Shown: one piece after another, positions 47,027 to 56,530 of the stretch
Layout of the letters: each line of letters starts with the position of its first letter
Position numbering within the stretch: position 1 is the first letter of the stretch
Source: Pseudomonadales bacterium
GTDB lineage: Bacteria > Pseudomonadota > Gammaproteobacteria > Pseudomonadales > Azotimanducaceae
Reading direction: 5' to 3'
NCBI GenBank assembly: GCA_019090615.1
Contig: JAHRVQ010000021.1
Location: 17,895-81,894, forward strand
DNA length: 64,000 bases
Made by a program: the position numbers and the translations under genes
The notes under the pieces: generated by a model
Seen by the model: only the letters and a program-made list of their open reading frames with translations
Told to the model about the DNA's origin: nothing
The model's database searches: none

Positions 47027-48253
47027 TCAAAACAACACCCGACATTTAATGGTGCCGGGGATGGCACGCAAAGACTTCAAAGCGATGTCACTATAATTAT
47101 GATCGACATCCACCACCACATAACCCAACGCATCTTCGGTCTGCAAATATTGCCCTGCGACATTAATATTAAACTCAGAAAAAACGTTATTAATTTGGGT
47201 CAAAATACCCGGCTTATTTTCATGCACATGCAGTAAACGATGATGCTCCGGGTGAGCCGGCAGAGCTACTTCTGGGAAGTTAACCGATGAAGAAGTGGTG
47301 CCATTATCGCTGTATTTAATCAGCTTTTCTGCCACTTCCTGGCCAATATTGGCCTGCGCTTCAAGGGTACTACCGCCCACATGCGGGGTAAGAATAACGT
47401 TATCGAATTCACGCAGGGGGGACACAAACTCTTCGTTATTTGACCGTGGTTCAGTGGGAAACACATCAACCGCAGCACCCAGCAAATGTCCTTCACGTAT
47501 AGAATCCGCCAATGCATCGATATCAACCACTGTGCCCCGTGATGCATTGATCAGGATTGCACCAGACTTCATTTGTTGGAGCTGAGCTGCACCAATCATA
47601 TTATGCGTAACGGCTGTTTCTGGCACATGCAGGCTGATTACATCACTCATAGCAAGTAATTCTGCAAGGCTGCTGATTTGCGCCGCATTACCCAACGGTA
47701 ATTTGCTGGAAGCATCATAGAAATACACCTTCATACCAATCGCTTCGGCCATCACACTTAATTGCGAACCAATATTACCGTAGCCAATAATGCCCAGGTT
47801 TTTACCGCGTATTTCATAAGAGTTTTTTGCTGATTTCATCCATTGGCCGCGATGCGCATGGGCATTTTTTTCTGCCACTCCGCGCAACAAAATAATCGCT
47901 TCCGCAATAACCAGCTCTGCCACACTGCGGGTATTAGAGAAAGGCGCATTAAAAACGGCAATACCTTTAAGTTTGGCCGCAGTCAAATCCACCTGATTGG
48001 TACCAATACAAAAACAGCCAATAGCAATCAGCTTTTTCGCCTCATCAAGCACAGACTGATTAAGCTGGGTGCGTGATCGAATACCGATAAAATGTGCTTT
48101 GGCTATTTTTTGCTTCAATTCCTGCTCAGGCAAAGCGGTATCGATACATTCAACATTGTGATAGCCGGCCTGATTAAAGGCTGCCAGCGCTGAAGGATGA
48201 ACCCCTTCCAATAATAAACAATGGATCTTTTCCTTATTTAGAGAAGTTTTCAT
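47027..48253 (-). CDS. serA: D-3-phosphoglycerate dehydrogenase
   Basis: 408 residues from the ATG at 48253, chosen because AGGA lies 10 bp upstream and the length then matches the E. coli-type enzyme; the open frame extends to 48310. The NAD site is LGIIGYGNIGSQLS, the catalytic region is ILTPHVGGSTLEAQANIG, and the C-terminal ACT domain (LLHVHENKPGILTQINNVF) gives serine feedback. It commits 3-phosphoglycerate to serine synthesis and, in this enzyme type, can reduce 2-oxoglutarate to D-2-hydroxyglutarate. It is divergent from the gene at 48418. Confidence 0.97.
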   Translation of the reverse strand: MKTSLNKEKIHCLLLEGVHPSALAAFNQAGYHNVECIDTALPEQELKQKIAKAHFIGIRSRTQLNQSVLDEAKKLIAIGCFCIGTNQVDLTAAKLKGIAVFNAPFSNTRSVAELVIAEAIILLRGVAEKNAHAHRGQWMKSAKNSYEIRGKNLGIIGYGNIGSQLSVMAEAIGMKVYFYDASSKLPLGNAAQISSLAELLAMSDVISLHVPETAVTHNMIGAAQLQQMKSGAILINASRGTVVDIDALADSIREGHLLGAAVDVFPTEPRSNNEEFVSPLREFDNVILTPHVGGSTLEAQANIGQEVAEKLIKYSDNGTTSSSVNFPEVALPAHPEHHRLLHVHENKPGILTQINNVFSEFNINVAGQYLQTEDALGYVVVDVDHNYSDIALKSLRAIPGTIKCRVLF

Positions 48254-48417
48254 AGCGAGCAATCCTGGGAAAGTGACCCCTGTACTGAGCATAGGCTGCT
48301 TTAAGGGCACTGGAAATTTGGTTTAGTAAAGTACACGTTGAAAACGGCACTTGAATCAGGGCCGGCATGATAACATAGCTGCCCAGATCAATTAATCATT
48401 CAGGACCCCGCGAATTA

Positions 48418-49818
48418 ATGAGCGCACTATCCTCTGAGCAAATTATTCAACAAATTCGCCAGCTTGTGGGCAAAGTCTATACCGACCCAGAAGATCTTAA
48501 ATTTTATGGCTGCGACTGGACTCGACAATTCAGCCCTGCACCACTCGCTATTGCGCTGCCAAAAAATATCGCCGAAGTGCTGGCGCTGGTCAAATTTGCC
48601 TACGCCGAGCGCGTCGCACTGGTACCCTCTGGCGGGCGCACCGGTTTAAGTGGCGCGGCGGTCGCCACTAATGGTGAAGTGGTGGTGGCATTTGACCTGA
48701 TGAATCAGATTATTGACTTTAACCCAAAAGACCGGCAACTGGTGTGCCAGGCTGGGGTGATTACCCAGTCCATACATAGCTATGCTGCTGACCAGGGGTT
48801 ATTTTATCCGGTCGATTTTGCCTCTAGCGGCTCAAGCCAGATTGGCGGCAACATCAGCACCAATGCCGGTGGCATTAAGGTCATCCGCTACGGCCTGACC
48901 CGACAATGGGTAGCAGGTCTAAAAGTTGTAACCGGCGAAGGCAAGTTATTAGACCTTAATAAAGGCCTGGTTAAAAACGCCACGGGTTATGACCTCAGGC
49001 AACTATTTATCGGCGCAGAAGGCACATTAGGATTAATTGTCGAAGCCACAATCCAGTTAATTCGGCCCAGCAACGACCTGCATGTTATGGTGCTTGGGCT
49101 GGCAGAATTTACCGGCATCATGGCCGTGTTGCAGCTATTCCAGCAAAAAATTGACCTGACCGCGTTTGAATTCTTTTCCGATAACGCCCTTGACTATGTC
49201 ACCCGCCACAACAAAATATCAAGACCCTTCGCCGAACCCACGGCCTATTATGTCTTGCTTGAGTTTGAAAGCGTCGCCGACCACCAACTCAACCAGGCGC
49301 TGGCACTGTTTGAGACCGCGGTGGAAGATGGCCTGATAGTGGACGGGGTGCTAAGCCAAAATCAAACCCAGGCACAAAACTTATGGAAATTACGCGAATA
49401 TATTAGCGAGTCGATTTCACCTTATACGCCTTATAAAAATGATATTTCGGTAAAAATATCCAGAGTGCCACTACTCATAGAAGAGGTTGATCAACTGGTC
49501 ACAGAACATTACCCTGACTTTGAAATCGTATGGTTTGGCCATATCGGCGATGGCAACGTACATTTGAATATCTTAAAACCAGACACAATGGCCAAAGAAG
49601 ATTTTTTTGCCCGCTGCAAAAAAGTCAGTCAGTGGGTTTTTGAACTGGTAGAAAAACATGACGGTAGCATATCTGCCGAACATGGCGTTGGTTTACTAAA
49701 AAAACACGGCCTGGGCTACAGCCGCAGCGATGCTGAAATTGGCTATATGAAAGCGCTCAAAGCCGTATTTGACCCAGCCAACATTCTTAACCCAGGGAAA
49801 ATATTTCCTGACAGCTAA
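48418..49818 (+). CDS. FAD-linked oxidase, probable D-2-hydroxyglutarate dehydrogenase
   Basis: 466 residues. The N-terminal PCMH-type FAD domain has VPSGGRTGLSGAAVATNGEVV, SSGSSQIGGNISTNAGG and GAEGTLGLIVEATIQL. The C-terminal domain has WFGHIGDGNVHLNIL with metal-binding His and SAEHGVGLLKK. It belongs to the GlcD/D-lactate/D2HGDH family. Divergent pairing with serA favours D-2-hydroxyglutarate as substrate, because SerA generates it and coupling of the two enzymes has been shown in Pseudomonas. Confidence 0.88.
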   Translation: MSALSSEQIIQQIRQLVGKVYTDPEDLKFYGCDWTRQFSPAPLAIALPKNIAEVLALVKFAYAERVALVPSGGRTGLSGAAVATNGEVVVAFDLMNQIIDFNPKDRQLVCQAGVITQSIHSYAADQGLFYPVDFASSGSSQIGGNISTNAGGIKVIRYGLTRQWVAGLKVVTGEGKLLDLNKGLVKNATGYDLRQLFIGAEGTLGLIVEATIQLIRPSNDLHVMVLGLAEFTGIMAVLQLFQQKIDLTAFEFFSDNALDYVTRHNKISRPFAEPTAYYVLLEFESVADHQLNQALALFETAVEDGLIVDGVLSQNQTQAQNLWKLREYISESISPYTPYKNDISVKISRVPLLIEEVDQLVTEHYPDFEIVWFGHIGDGNVHLNILKPDTMAKEDFFARCKKVSQWVFELVEKHDGSISAEHGVGLLKKHGLGYSRSDAEIGYMKALKAVFDPANILNPGKIFPDS

Positions 49819-49848
49819 CCTGATGACCCTTAACTGAAACCAGTCTGC

Positions 49849-52407
49849 CTACTGTGGCAGCGCAGACAGTGTACGGGTTTCATACTCACGACTTCGCTCA
49901 AATATCAGCTCACCATCACGTAGCCGGGTTTCGCCGCTAATCTTTCCCTCAGCGGAATAGTTGTAACTATAGTTATCTTCGAAAACGCCATCACCGTCAC
50001 GGTCGAGCTTTATAAAACTCACCTGGTCATTTTCATATTCAAATTCTCGCGTGGCGAGCCGCTCTGGCGCCATGAAAAAAGTACCGATAACAGGCTCGTT
50101 CTGTACACGGACAATTCGACCAGCTTCGTCATACACAATATTATTGCTATCCGCGCAACTCTGTGGCGGTATCAAAGGTTGATTGTCTCGGCTATTGGTA
50201 GAAAAGGCACTACCAATCACCAACGCACTACCCGCTGGTGAAATACCAGAATCAACGACTTCTAGCACATCAGTTTCTCTGCGTTCACAAAGCACAAGCT
50301 GGCCTTCAGTGTTAAAATGGAATCTACGCTCTTCCTGCATAATGAGAATCCCTGGGCTCAGTAAAATAAGACTTCCGAGGTCTGGTACTGGAAAACCAAC
50401 TTCATAGTCATAATCAACAAACATTGTTTCAAGCTGACCCTGATTGTAACTGTAATCAATTGTCTCCGTGACAATTGAACGCAGGAAAGGGTCCCGGCCG
50501 ATATATATATCACTGGACCTGATGACCTTAGTGTTCGCCAAAAGATTCCCTTCAGTATCATACTCATAACTGTTTGCTTCGGCCCGTAGCACACCATTTG
50601 GACGAATTGTCAATAACGGCCCCGATATCCCAGATAGATCTATGGACACAGCGGGACCAACTAGAATCGGCGTGATCGGACCCAGATCCAGCCCGCCACC
50701 ACCAACATTAATTGTAAGGTTAGCACTGCCGTCATTTATAATTTGGGCAGGAAGATTGTTGGCGCTGTCCAACTCAAGAATGCCACTATCAACATCCACC
50801 TTTACAAGGTTGGCCATAATAACTTCGTTAATGAAAACCTCAGCAGCAGAGACATCAATTACTCCCCGCACTTCGATCAAACCCTCCAAAGTAATACTCC
50901 CCTCAGACCTCAACGTTACATCATTCGCTACAATTTCTTTGATAAAAATATCCGCTTGACAGTTAATATCGATATTGCAGGCATTTTCATCAATCAAAAT
51001 GCTACAGCCCTGCGCAATTAGCGCGCTATGTGATTCATCATCGATGCTGACACAAACCTCATCTGAATCGTTCGTTATGGTAAGGGCGCGCTGGCCAGTT
51101 AAGTCATTCCCGGTTTGAACGGGTGCATTACCTGACACTGCGCTATTTACCAAAGCACTTGCTACCGAAGCACTAGTAGCCAAAGCACTAGTCGCCGAAG
51201 CACTGGTTGTCACTGGACTTGCCAGGGCATCATCAATGCGCGCTTCTATAACAGTACCTGCATCAAAACTGTTAAACCGCGTTAAATTTGGCAGTGGATG
51301 GAAAAACTCCCCTTGCGGACCTGACCCAGAAAAACTAATCGTCGATTCGCTAGTACTATTAATGACATTACCCACTGCATCATAGGCATAACTAATGTCA
51401 ACCAGAGCTGTATCATCCTGGGTCACCAGATAACGGCTAATGCCAAATTGCGGATCATATTCAAAGCTTTGTACGGTTGCCGAGGCATTGTCTACCGCAG
51501 GGAATTGCTCTATGACGGAACTCACCTTGCCCTGGTCGTTATAGGTAATGGCTACGGTACGTTGCACCGCATCGTCTTGCGGATTGACATCCGATATCAT
51601 GATTAAATTACCTGCATCGTCATACACATATTCGATAATCTGGTCATCCTGCCCATCGCCATCATTATCGATTAAATCCCTGACAGGTAAAATAACGTCA
51701 ACGTCCTGAACCAGGGTAACCAGCAAATGATTAATCGCCGCCGTGGGCGAACGATAGACACCGCCATTTTCGTTCACCAGCCGACGATAGTCACCCTGGG
51801 CGAAGGTCGCAGTACTCACATCAAAATCCAGTGTTTCTTCAACCAATGTCTCGCCCAGGCCAACAAGGTCTATACCATTTTCAGGGTTATTATCCTGATC
51901 CAGTGATTGCAAAAAAACCAACCGATTAATCAGCGCCGCCTCAACCCCCGCAGCTTCCGCCGCCGCAACATTATCTACGCCTAATAAAGCCAGTGGCGAC
52001 AATGTTGCCGCACCAACGGCGCTGCCGAGCTGAATACCCCCAATAGAAAAGCTGACAGTTTCGCCGGGCAAGTATTCGAACTCCCCAGCAGCATTGGTTA
52101 TACCCGCTTGAGAATTAGTTTCAAACTGCAAGCCATTCACGGCCGAGTCAACAAAACTACCGGTCTGCACCGTAGGCTGCACACTAGCTGACGACGAACC
52201 GCCACCACCACTACAGGCGGACAATAATGCCATCGCTGAAATTGACACTGCACATGCTAGTAAGGCGGGAATTTTTGCAGCCAACGTTAACGGGCTCAAA
52301 TTGCGGGGGACGGTATTTTCAACTTTACTTGTTGTAGTTATGCGAAGTGCAGTATTTTGCAAACCCGCCACAACCGCCCCCACAAAAAGTGCTGGATTTT
52401 TGTACAT
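49849..52407 (-). CDS. Large secreted lipoprotein with YD-repeat-like segments
   Basis: 852 residues. A hydrophobic stretch ends in the lipobox LLSAC with Cys65 followed by SGGGGSSS, a typical lipoprotein tether. The 45 residues ahead of the signal sequence suggest a later start, but no good alternative ATG is present. Several segments (YVYDDAGNLIMIS, YEYDTEGNLLANT, FEYENDQVSF) resemble RHS/YD repeats, and DNDGDGQDD resembles a calcium-binding loop. The middle (about residues 410-590) is a beta-helix-like region. Location should be outer membrane or surface; function is unknown. Confidence 0.8.
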   Translation of the reverse strand: MYKNPALFVGAVVAGLQNTALRITTTSKVENTVPRNLSPLTLAAKIPALLACAVSISAMALLSACSGGGGSSSASVQPTVQTGSFVDSAVNGLQFETNSQAGITNAAGEFEYLPGETVSFSIGGIQLGSAVGAATLSPLALLGVDNVAAAEAAGVEAALINRLVFLQSLDQDNNPENGIDLVGLGETLVEETLDFDVSTATFAQGDYRRLVNENGGVYRSPTAAINHLLVTLVQDVDVILPVRDLIDNDGDGQDDQIIEYVYDDAGNLIMISDVNPQDDAVQRTVAITYNDQGKVSSVIEQFPAVDNASATVQSFEYDPQFGISRYLVTQDDTALVDISYAYDAVGNVINSTSESTISFSGSGPQGEFFHPLPNLTRFNSFDAGTVIEARIDDALASPVTTSASATSALATSASVASALVNSAVSGNAPVQTGNDLTGQRALTITNDSDEVCVSIDDESHSALIAQGCSILIDENACNIDINCQADIFIKEIVANDVTLRSEGSITLEGLIEVRGVIDVSAAEVFINEVIMANLVKVDVDSGILELDSANNLPAQIINDGSANLTINVGGGGLDLGPITPILVGPAVSIDLSGISGPLLTIRPNGVLRAEANSYEYDTEGNLLANTKVIRSSDIYIGRDPFLRSIVTETIDYSYNQGQLETMFVDYDYEVGFPVPDLGSLILLSPGILIMQEERRFHFNTEGQLVLCERRETDVLEVVDSGISPAGSALVIGSAFSTNSRDNQPLIPPQSCADSNNIVYDEAGRIVRVQNEPVIGTFFMAPERLATREFEYENDQVSFIKLDRDGDGVFEDNYSYNYSAEGKISGETRLRDGELIFERSREYETRTLSALPQ

Positions 52408-52896
52408 ATTTTAACTTACTGCCTCTTTTTTAATCAGTTCAAGCTATTAACAACAGCGTACAACCATATCAGTAGTACGCCTGCGATGATGACTAGTTTA
52501 TAACATAGAAAAGGTCTAAAAACAGGTCCAGTCGAATCGATTTCAGATTCTAATCCGACATACAAAAACAGACAAAAAAAAGAAAAAATGCGCAGACAAA
52601 ATTTAAGGTGGGATAAAATCGAATTAATCGATTTGTTGGCATTAATAGATCGACAGGCGGCGAATACAATACCACTTGCCATCGTCTAACGACGTGATTA
52701 GCTCTCTTAGATATCACTCTCAATCCATTCGTTATTGGTCACAATAAATTTAATAGGACAACGGCATAAACACTGATGAGGAGTAATCGTGCCTATAGCA
52801 TTCACATCAGGTATAGTTTGTCTATATCGGCCTGGCTAAATCAGCTCGACAGCTGCCAACTCGCAGTTTAAAACGTGCCACCATTGGAGGATAGCA
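52408..52896. other. Intergenic region upstream of the lipoprotein and the selenoprotein
   Basis: About 490 bp between divergent genes. A minus-strand frame of 82 codons (52434-52682) with one or two hydrophobic stretches exists but has no Shine-Dalgarno and no recognisable family; I do not call it. The region presumably carries both promoters. Confidence 0.5.
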
Positions 52897-53427
52897 ATGA
52901 TTGAATTTCACGACCCGCAGGCAGATGTGGCAATAGAACACATCCCCTATACGCTAGGTATTAATTTTGCCGCTGATAACTCAACCGAACTGGGACTACT
53001 CGCCAACGGCTTCCCTGATTCTGAAAACTTCCTCAGTCATATCGGCGCACTACTCAGCGAATCCAGCCCAAACATCAATTTACATCACTACAATAAAGGC
53101 AACGCCTCTATCCCGGCCAGTGACAAAATCCTTGGCCAGATTAAAAGCCAGTGCCAGGCCGTCATCACCGCCTGGGGACACTGAGGCAGTTGCACCACCG
53201 GCACCGTGCGTGACGGCATCGCAATTGCAAAACTGGGTATACCAGCTGTAGCCCTGGTAACTGAACAATTTTGGCCGCAAGGCGACTTTGTGGCCAATTC
53301 ACTAGGTATGCCCGACATCCCAAGAATACGCCTGCCGCACCCTGTCTCAGGCACCGGCAACAGCAATATGCGCGAAGTCGCCAAAGCAGTGCTGCCCCAA
53401 ATATTAACCGCGCTTAAGGGAAACTAA
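52897..53427 (+). CDS. UGSC-family selenoprotein (in-frame UGA read as selenocysteine)
   Basis: 176 residues if the TGA at 53182-53184 is read as Sec96. GGAGG precedes the ATG. The frame continues past the TGA without another stop to TAA 53425-53427. The sequence around it is AWGH-U-GSCTTGTVRDG, matching the U-G-S-C motif after which the UGSC (seleno)protein family is named; in homologues without selenium the position is Cys. A hairpin starts 16 nt after the UGA. C99 would be the redox partner. The function of the family is not established; a thiol/selenol redox role is inferred. Routine annotation would split this gene in two. The 3' gene overlaps by one base, indicating coupled translation of the full-length product. 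Confidence 0.85.
53198..53216 (+). promoter_or_regulatory. Candidate bacterial SECIS element
   Basis: Immediately downstream of the UGA the mRNA can fold as CCG (53198-53200), a G/A mismatch, CAC, loop CGUGC, GUG, CGG (53214-53216). The stem spans nucleotides 17-35 counted from the U of UGA and has a G-U in the apical loop, as expected for SelB recognition in bacteria. Confidence 0.6.
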
Positions 53428-54485
53428 TGGCTATGCTCGAAGCCGCAGATGAGACTGCCGCATTAGAAATGCTACATTCAAACGGTTGCACTGATGGCCT
53501 GCCGGTGATTATACCGACGCACTCAAGAGTCGCGCGGATGGTTTTAGCCACGGCCCAGGACGCCGACATGGTGCTAGGTACCATGGGCCCCGCCGGCGGC
53601 ACGGCAACCATTGAAAAAATTGCCGTAGCGGCCGTCATGGCGGGTTGCCTGCCGGATTATATGCCGGTGGTTATCGCCGCCGTCAAAGCCATCATAGACC
53701 CAGTATTTGACCTAACTGAAATGCAGGCTACAACCCACTGTACGGCGCCGCTAATTATCGTCAATGGCCCAGCAAGACACGCATGCGGGCCCATCGCATC
53801 TGGTTTTGGCGCACTGGGACCAGGCCACCGTGCAAACGCCTCTATAGGCCGCGCACTTCGTCTGGCGATGATTAATATTGGCGGTGGCCGCCCCGGCGAA
53901 TCCGATATGGCGCTACTGGGCCATCCAGGCAAGTTCACCTATTGCCTGGCTGAAGACGAAGAAAGCAGCCCCTTTACGCCCTTACATGTTGCACTCGGCT
54001 ACGACCAGCAAGACAGCCTGGTGACCGTGATTGGTGCCGAAGCGCCACATTCTGTATTGTTTTCCGGCGATGGCGATGATGCAGAGAATCACCTTAAACT
54101 ACTTCAAACCCTTGCCATTGGGTTATGCAACATTGCCACCAATAACGCCATTTTGGGCAAAGGCGCAGCCACAGTCATACTTAACCCTGATCATGCGCAA
54201 ATCCTTGCCAAAGCCGGCCTGGACCGCAGCCAGGTTGCCGCACAACTGTATCAATATTGTGTGCATTCAAGAAAACAACTGGCCCTGCTCACTTCAGGTT
54301 TTGCCAACAGCAAGTCGGATTCTGACCAGAAATACTGCTTTGAATCACCCGACAAGATCATAATAATTACGGCCGGCGGCGGCGGCTTATATTCCACCGT
54401 GATGCCATCCTGGTGTGCTGGCGCGCATAATAATTCTGCCAGCAGCCAGGTTGTCGAGATGAATCAGTTTTGTGAAATACCCTAA
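53427..54485 (+). CDS. Conserved-looking partner of the UGSC selenoprotein, function unknown
   Basis: 352 residues. The ATG overlaps the selenoprotein stop (TAATG). The protein is Gly/Ala-rich with regularly spaced motifs: NGCTDGLPVIIPT, GTMGPAGGTATIEKIAVAAVMAGCLPDYMPV, GALGPGHRANASIGRALRLAMINIGGGRPGESD and GHPGKFTYCLAEDEESSPF. I do not know a biochemical function. Cys residues in NGCTDG, AGC and TYC could take part in redox chemistry with the selenoprotein. Tight coupling suggests a two-subunit system. Confidence 0.8.
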   Translation: MAMLEAADETAALEMLHSNGCTDGLPVIIPTHSRVARMVLATAQDADMVLGTMGPAGGTATIEKIAVAAVMAGCLPDYMPVVIAAVKAIIDPVFDLTEMQATTHCTAPLIIVNGPARHACGPIASGFGALGPGHRANASIGRALRLAMINIGGGRPGESDMALLGHPGKFTYCLAEDEESSPFTPLHVALGYDQQDSLVTVIGAEAPHSVLFSGDGDDAENHLKLLQTLAIGLCNIATNNAILGKGAATVILNPDHAQILAKAGLDRSQVAAQLYQYCVHSRKQLALLTSGFANSKSDSDQKYCFESPDKIIIITAGGGGLYSTVMPSWCAGAHNNSASSQVVEMNQFCEIP

Positions 54486-54517
54486 GCAAAATTTGCGCCC
54501 AGGCACCCTGTTAGACA

Positions 54518-54907
54518 TCAGTCCGTGGCAAACGCATACGCCTTGATTTCTATCAAATGCTGGTTTGGGTCATTAAAATACACTGTCAATGCCTCACCTC
54601 TTGCCCCGGTTACCATCGCCGGGCCAGTGCCGCTGCCGACATTATCATAGGCCGCACCATAATCTATATTCGCCGCTTGCACTCGTCGAAAAATTTCATG
54701 GAAATTTAATTCAGAAACAGCAAAAGCATAGTGTTCAAACCCAGGCGTACCAAATGCTGCAAGTTGTATCTGAAAACACTCAGACACTTTAATCACGGCA
54801 AAAGGCCCATCCATACCGGCGAAATGAAACCCCATGACGCCGGTATAAAATTCAAGGCTCGGCTCAAGATCATTGACCTTAAGAATAAAGTGGTCGAGTT
54901 GCGTCAT
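54518..54907 (-). CDS. VOC-family (glyoxalase/dioxygenase superfamily) protein
   Basis: 129 residues. It opens QLDHFILKVNDLEPSLEFYTGVMGFH and ends LTVYFNDPNQHLIEIKAY, the two beta-alpha-beta-beta-beta modules of the vicinal-oxygen-chelate fold. Metal ligands H5 and the late Glu are present. The substrate is unknown. It is convergent with the selenoprotein partner gene. Confidence 0.9.
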   Translation of the reverse strand: MTQLDHFILKVNDLEPSLEFYTGVMGFHFAGMDGPFAVIKVSECFQIQLAAFGTPGFEHYAFAVSELNFHEIFRRVQAANIDYGAAYDNVGSGTGPAMVTGARGEALTVYFNDPNQHLIEIKAYAFATD

Positions 54908-55416
54908 CTCACACTCCAGTTTGGTCTGCTTTAAATCGCTTTAAGCACCAGGTTGGCCGCCTATCATTGAGTAGCTGAGGCTATCAATTGCCTCCTCGTT
55001 TAACCCTTGATAGCATACCAAACCCAGCCCGCTCATAAAACTATCACATAAAATGGCCACCTAAAATGGCCACCTAAAATGTGGCACATTAAACAGCCAC
55101 ACCAAAATTGTATGAAAAACGTACACTTTGACCTCACTGGCTGCAATTTTATGTCAAGCGCACATCTTGCAAGCTCACACATAATGACCAATTAATCGCC
55201 GCATCTAGCAACCCCCGCGCTAGCCTGGACACATTCAAAAGCCGCAAACGACACATTGGCTTATCACCACCAACGGCCTTTATTATTCGCTTGCGGCAGC
55301 ATTTGACCAAGTATTTTAGAGGCAGATAAAACTAGTTAGCAAAAATCGGCTTGCGCATCTACTGAACCTGTGCAATTCTTAAAGCCTGTATCTAACCGTT
55401 ATCACTGTGCCACGTA
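54908..55416. other. Intergenic region ahead of the WYL/CRISPR locus
   Basis: About 510 bp with no gene I can support. It contains a short tandem repeat of TAAAATGGCCACC (two full copies from about 55049) followed by AAAATGTGGCAC. It is the left boundary of the CRISPR locus. Confidence 0.6.
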
Positions 55417-56415
55417 ATGGATATTAACCACGTCTACGCTTTACACCATCTGCTATCTGATCGCCGCTCACCCCTGCCTTTAAACGACATTTTGCACTCG
55501 TTGGAAATAAAAAAGGCGACTTTTCACCGCATCAAAGCCTATATGCTAGATTGCCTTATGGCGCCCATTCGCAATCAAAAAGGACAGGGATATTATTATG
55601 ACAATCAAACCGATCAGCCACCTTATGAGCTGCCTGGGCTCTGGTTCACGCCGCAGGAACTCACTGCACTGTCTTTATTAGAACAGCTACTCGAAGCCAG
55701 TCAACCTGCAATATTACCGAAACTACTGCTGCCCGTTAAAGAAAAAATGGCACAATTAATGGCAAACCAGGGCATTAACCAACAGGCCTATCAAAAACGT
55801 CTCCGTATCGTGCCGCAATGGCAAAGGCCCTGCGACCCCACTACCTTTACGCTGATATCCCAGGCGCTGCTACAACGCAAACAATTGCATATTAGTTACT
55901 ACACACGCGATACCAATATTCAAAGCCAACGCACCATCAGCCCCCAACAACTGGTTTACTATCGAGACAACTGGTATCTGGATGCCTGGTGCCATGCTAA
56001 AAATGCACTGCGCACCTTTGCAATGGATCAGATCCAGACCCGTACCGCCGGTGATAAGAACCAAACGCCTCATCAACAGGCAACAGATAACCAGGCGATA
56101 GATATAGCCGCCGAGCAACTTGAACAACACTACAGCAGCAGCTACGGCATATTCGCCGGGCAAGCCACCGATATAGCCGCATTAAAATTTTCTGCGCAGA
56201 TTGCCGGCTGGGTAAGCCGCGAACAGTGGCATCCCGATCAAACCGGCGAATGGGATCACAATGGCGCTTACCACCTTAAAGTGCCCTACCATAACCCCAC
56301 CGAATTAATCCTCGATATTTTGCGCTACGGGCCAGATGTGGAGGTGCTTGCACCACGTTCACTACGCCAGGCAGTAAAGGAAAAAATATCTGCCGCATTA
56401 GAACAATATTTATGA
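55417..56415 (+). CDS. WYL-domain transcriptional regulator
   Basis: 332 residues. The N-terminal winged helix (VYALHHLLSDRRSPLPLNDILHSLEIKKATFHRI) is followed by a WYL domain (residues about 140-220: QLHISYYTRDTN, PQQLVYYRDNWYLDAWCH) and a C-terminal WCX module (GPDVEVLAPRSLRQAVKEKI). WYL regulators are often encoded with CRISPR-Cas and other defence genes and may sense nucleic acids. It sits 116 bp upstream of cas1 in the same direction; a 7-bp inverted repeat (AGTCTCA, 56415; TGAGACT, 56427) covers its stop codon. Confidence 0.93.
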   Translation: MDINHVYALHHLLSDRRSPLPLNDILHSLEIKKATFHRIKAYMLDCLMAPIRNQKGQGYYYDNQTDQPPYELPGLWFTPQELTALSLLEQLLEASQPAILPKLLLPVKEKMAQLMANQGINQQAYQKRLRIVPQWQRPCDPTTFTLISQALLQRKQLHISYYTRDTNIQSQRTISPQQLVYYRDNWYLDAWCHAKNALRTFAMDQIQTRTAGDKNQTPHQQATDNQAIDIAAEQLEQHYSSSYGIFAGQATDIAALKFSAQIAGWVSREQWHPDQTGEWDHNGAYHLKVPYHNPTELILDILRYGPDVEVLAPRSLRQAVKEKISAALEQYL

Positions 56416-56530
56416 GTCTCAGGATATGAGACTTAACTGTGGCAAGCTTTGGTTATCAACAAATTTTCTTCAAAACAACCATCAATAGCAGGCCAACCCA
56501 GACCACCCACTCTTTTAATAAGACCCACAG

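Noticed and set aside
48254..48310. Longer start for SerA
   Set aside because: The internal ATG at 48253 has a Shine-Dalgarno and gives the standard protein length.
52434..52682. 82-codon minus-strand frame
   Set aside because: No ribosome site, no recognisable fold and a composition like non-coding AT-rich DNA; kept as part of the intergenic description.
53182..53184. TGA as a true stop giving a 95-residue protein and a separate downstream fragment
   Set aside because: The same frame continues to 53425, the UGSC motif spans the TGA, the downstream fragment lacks its own ribosome site, and the next gene overlaps the distal stop.
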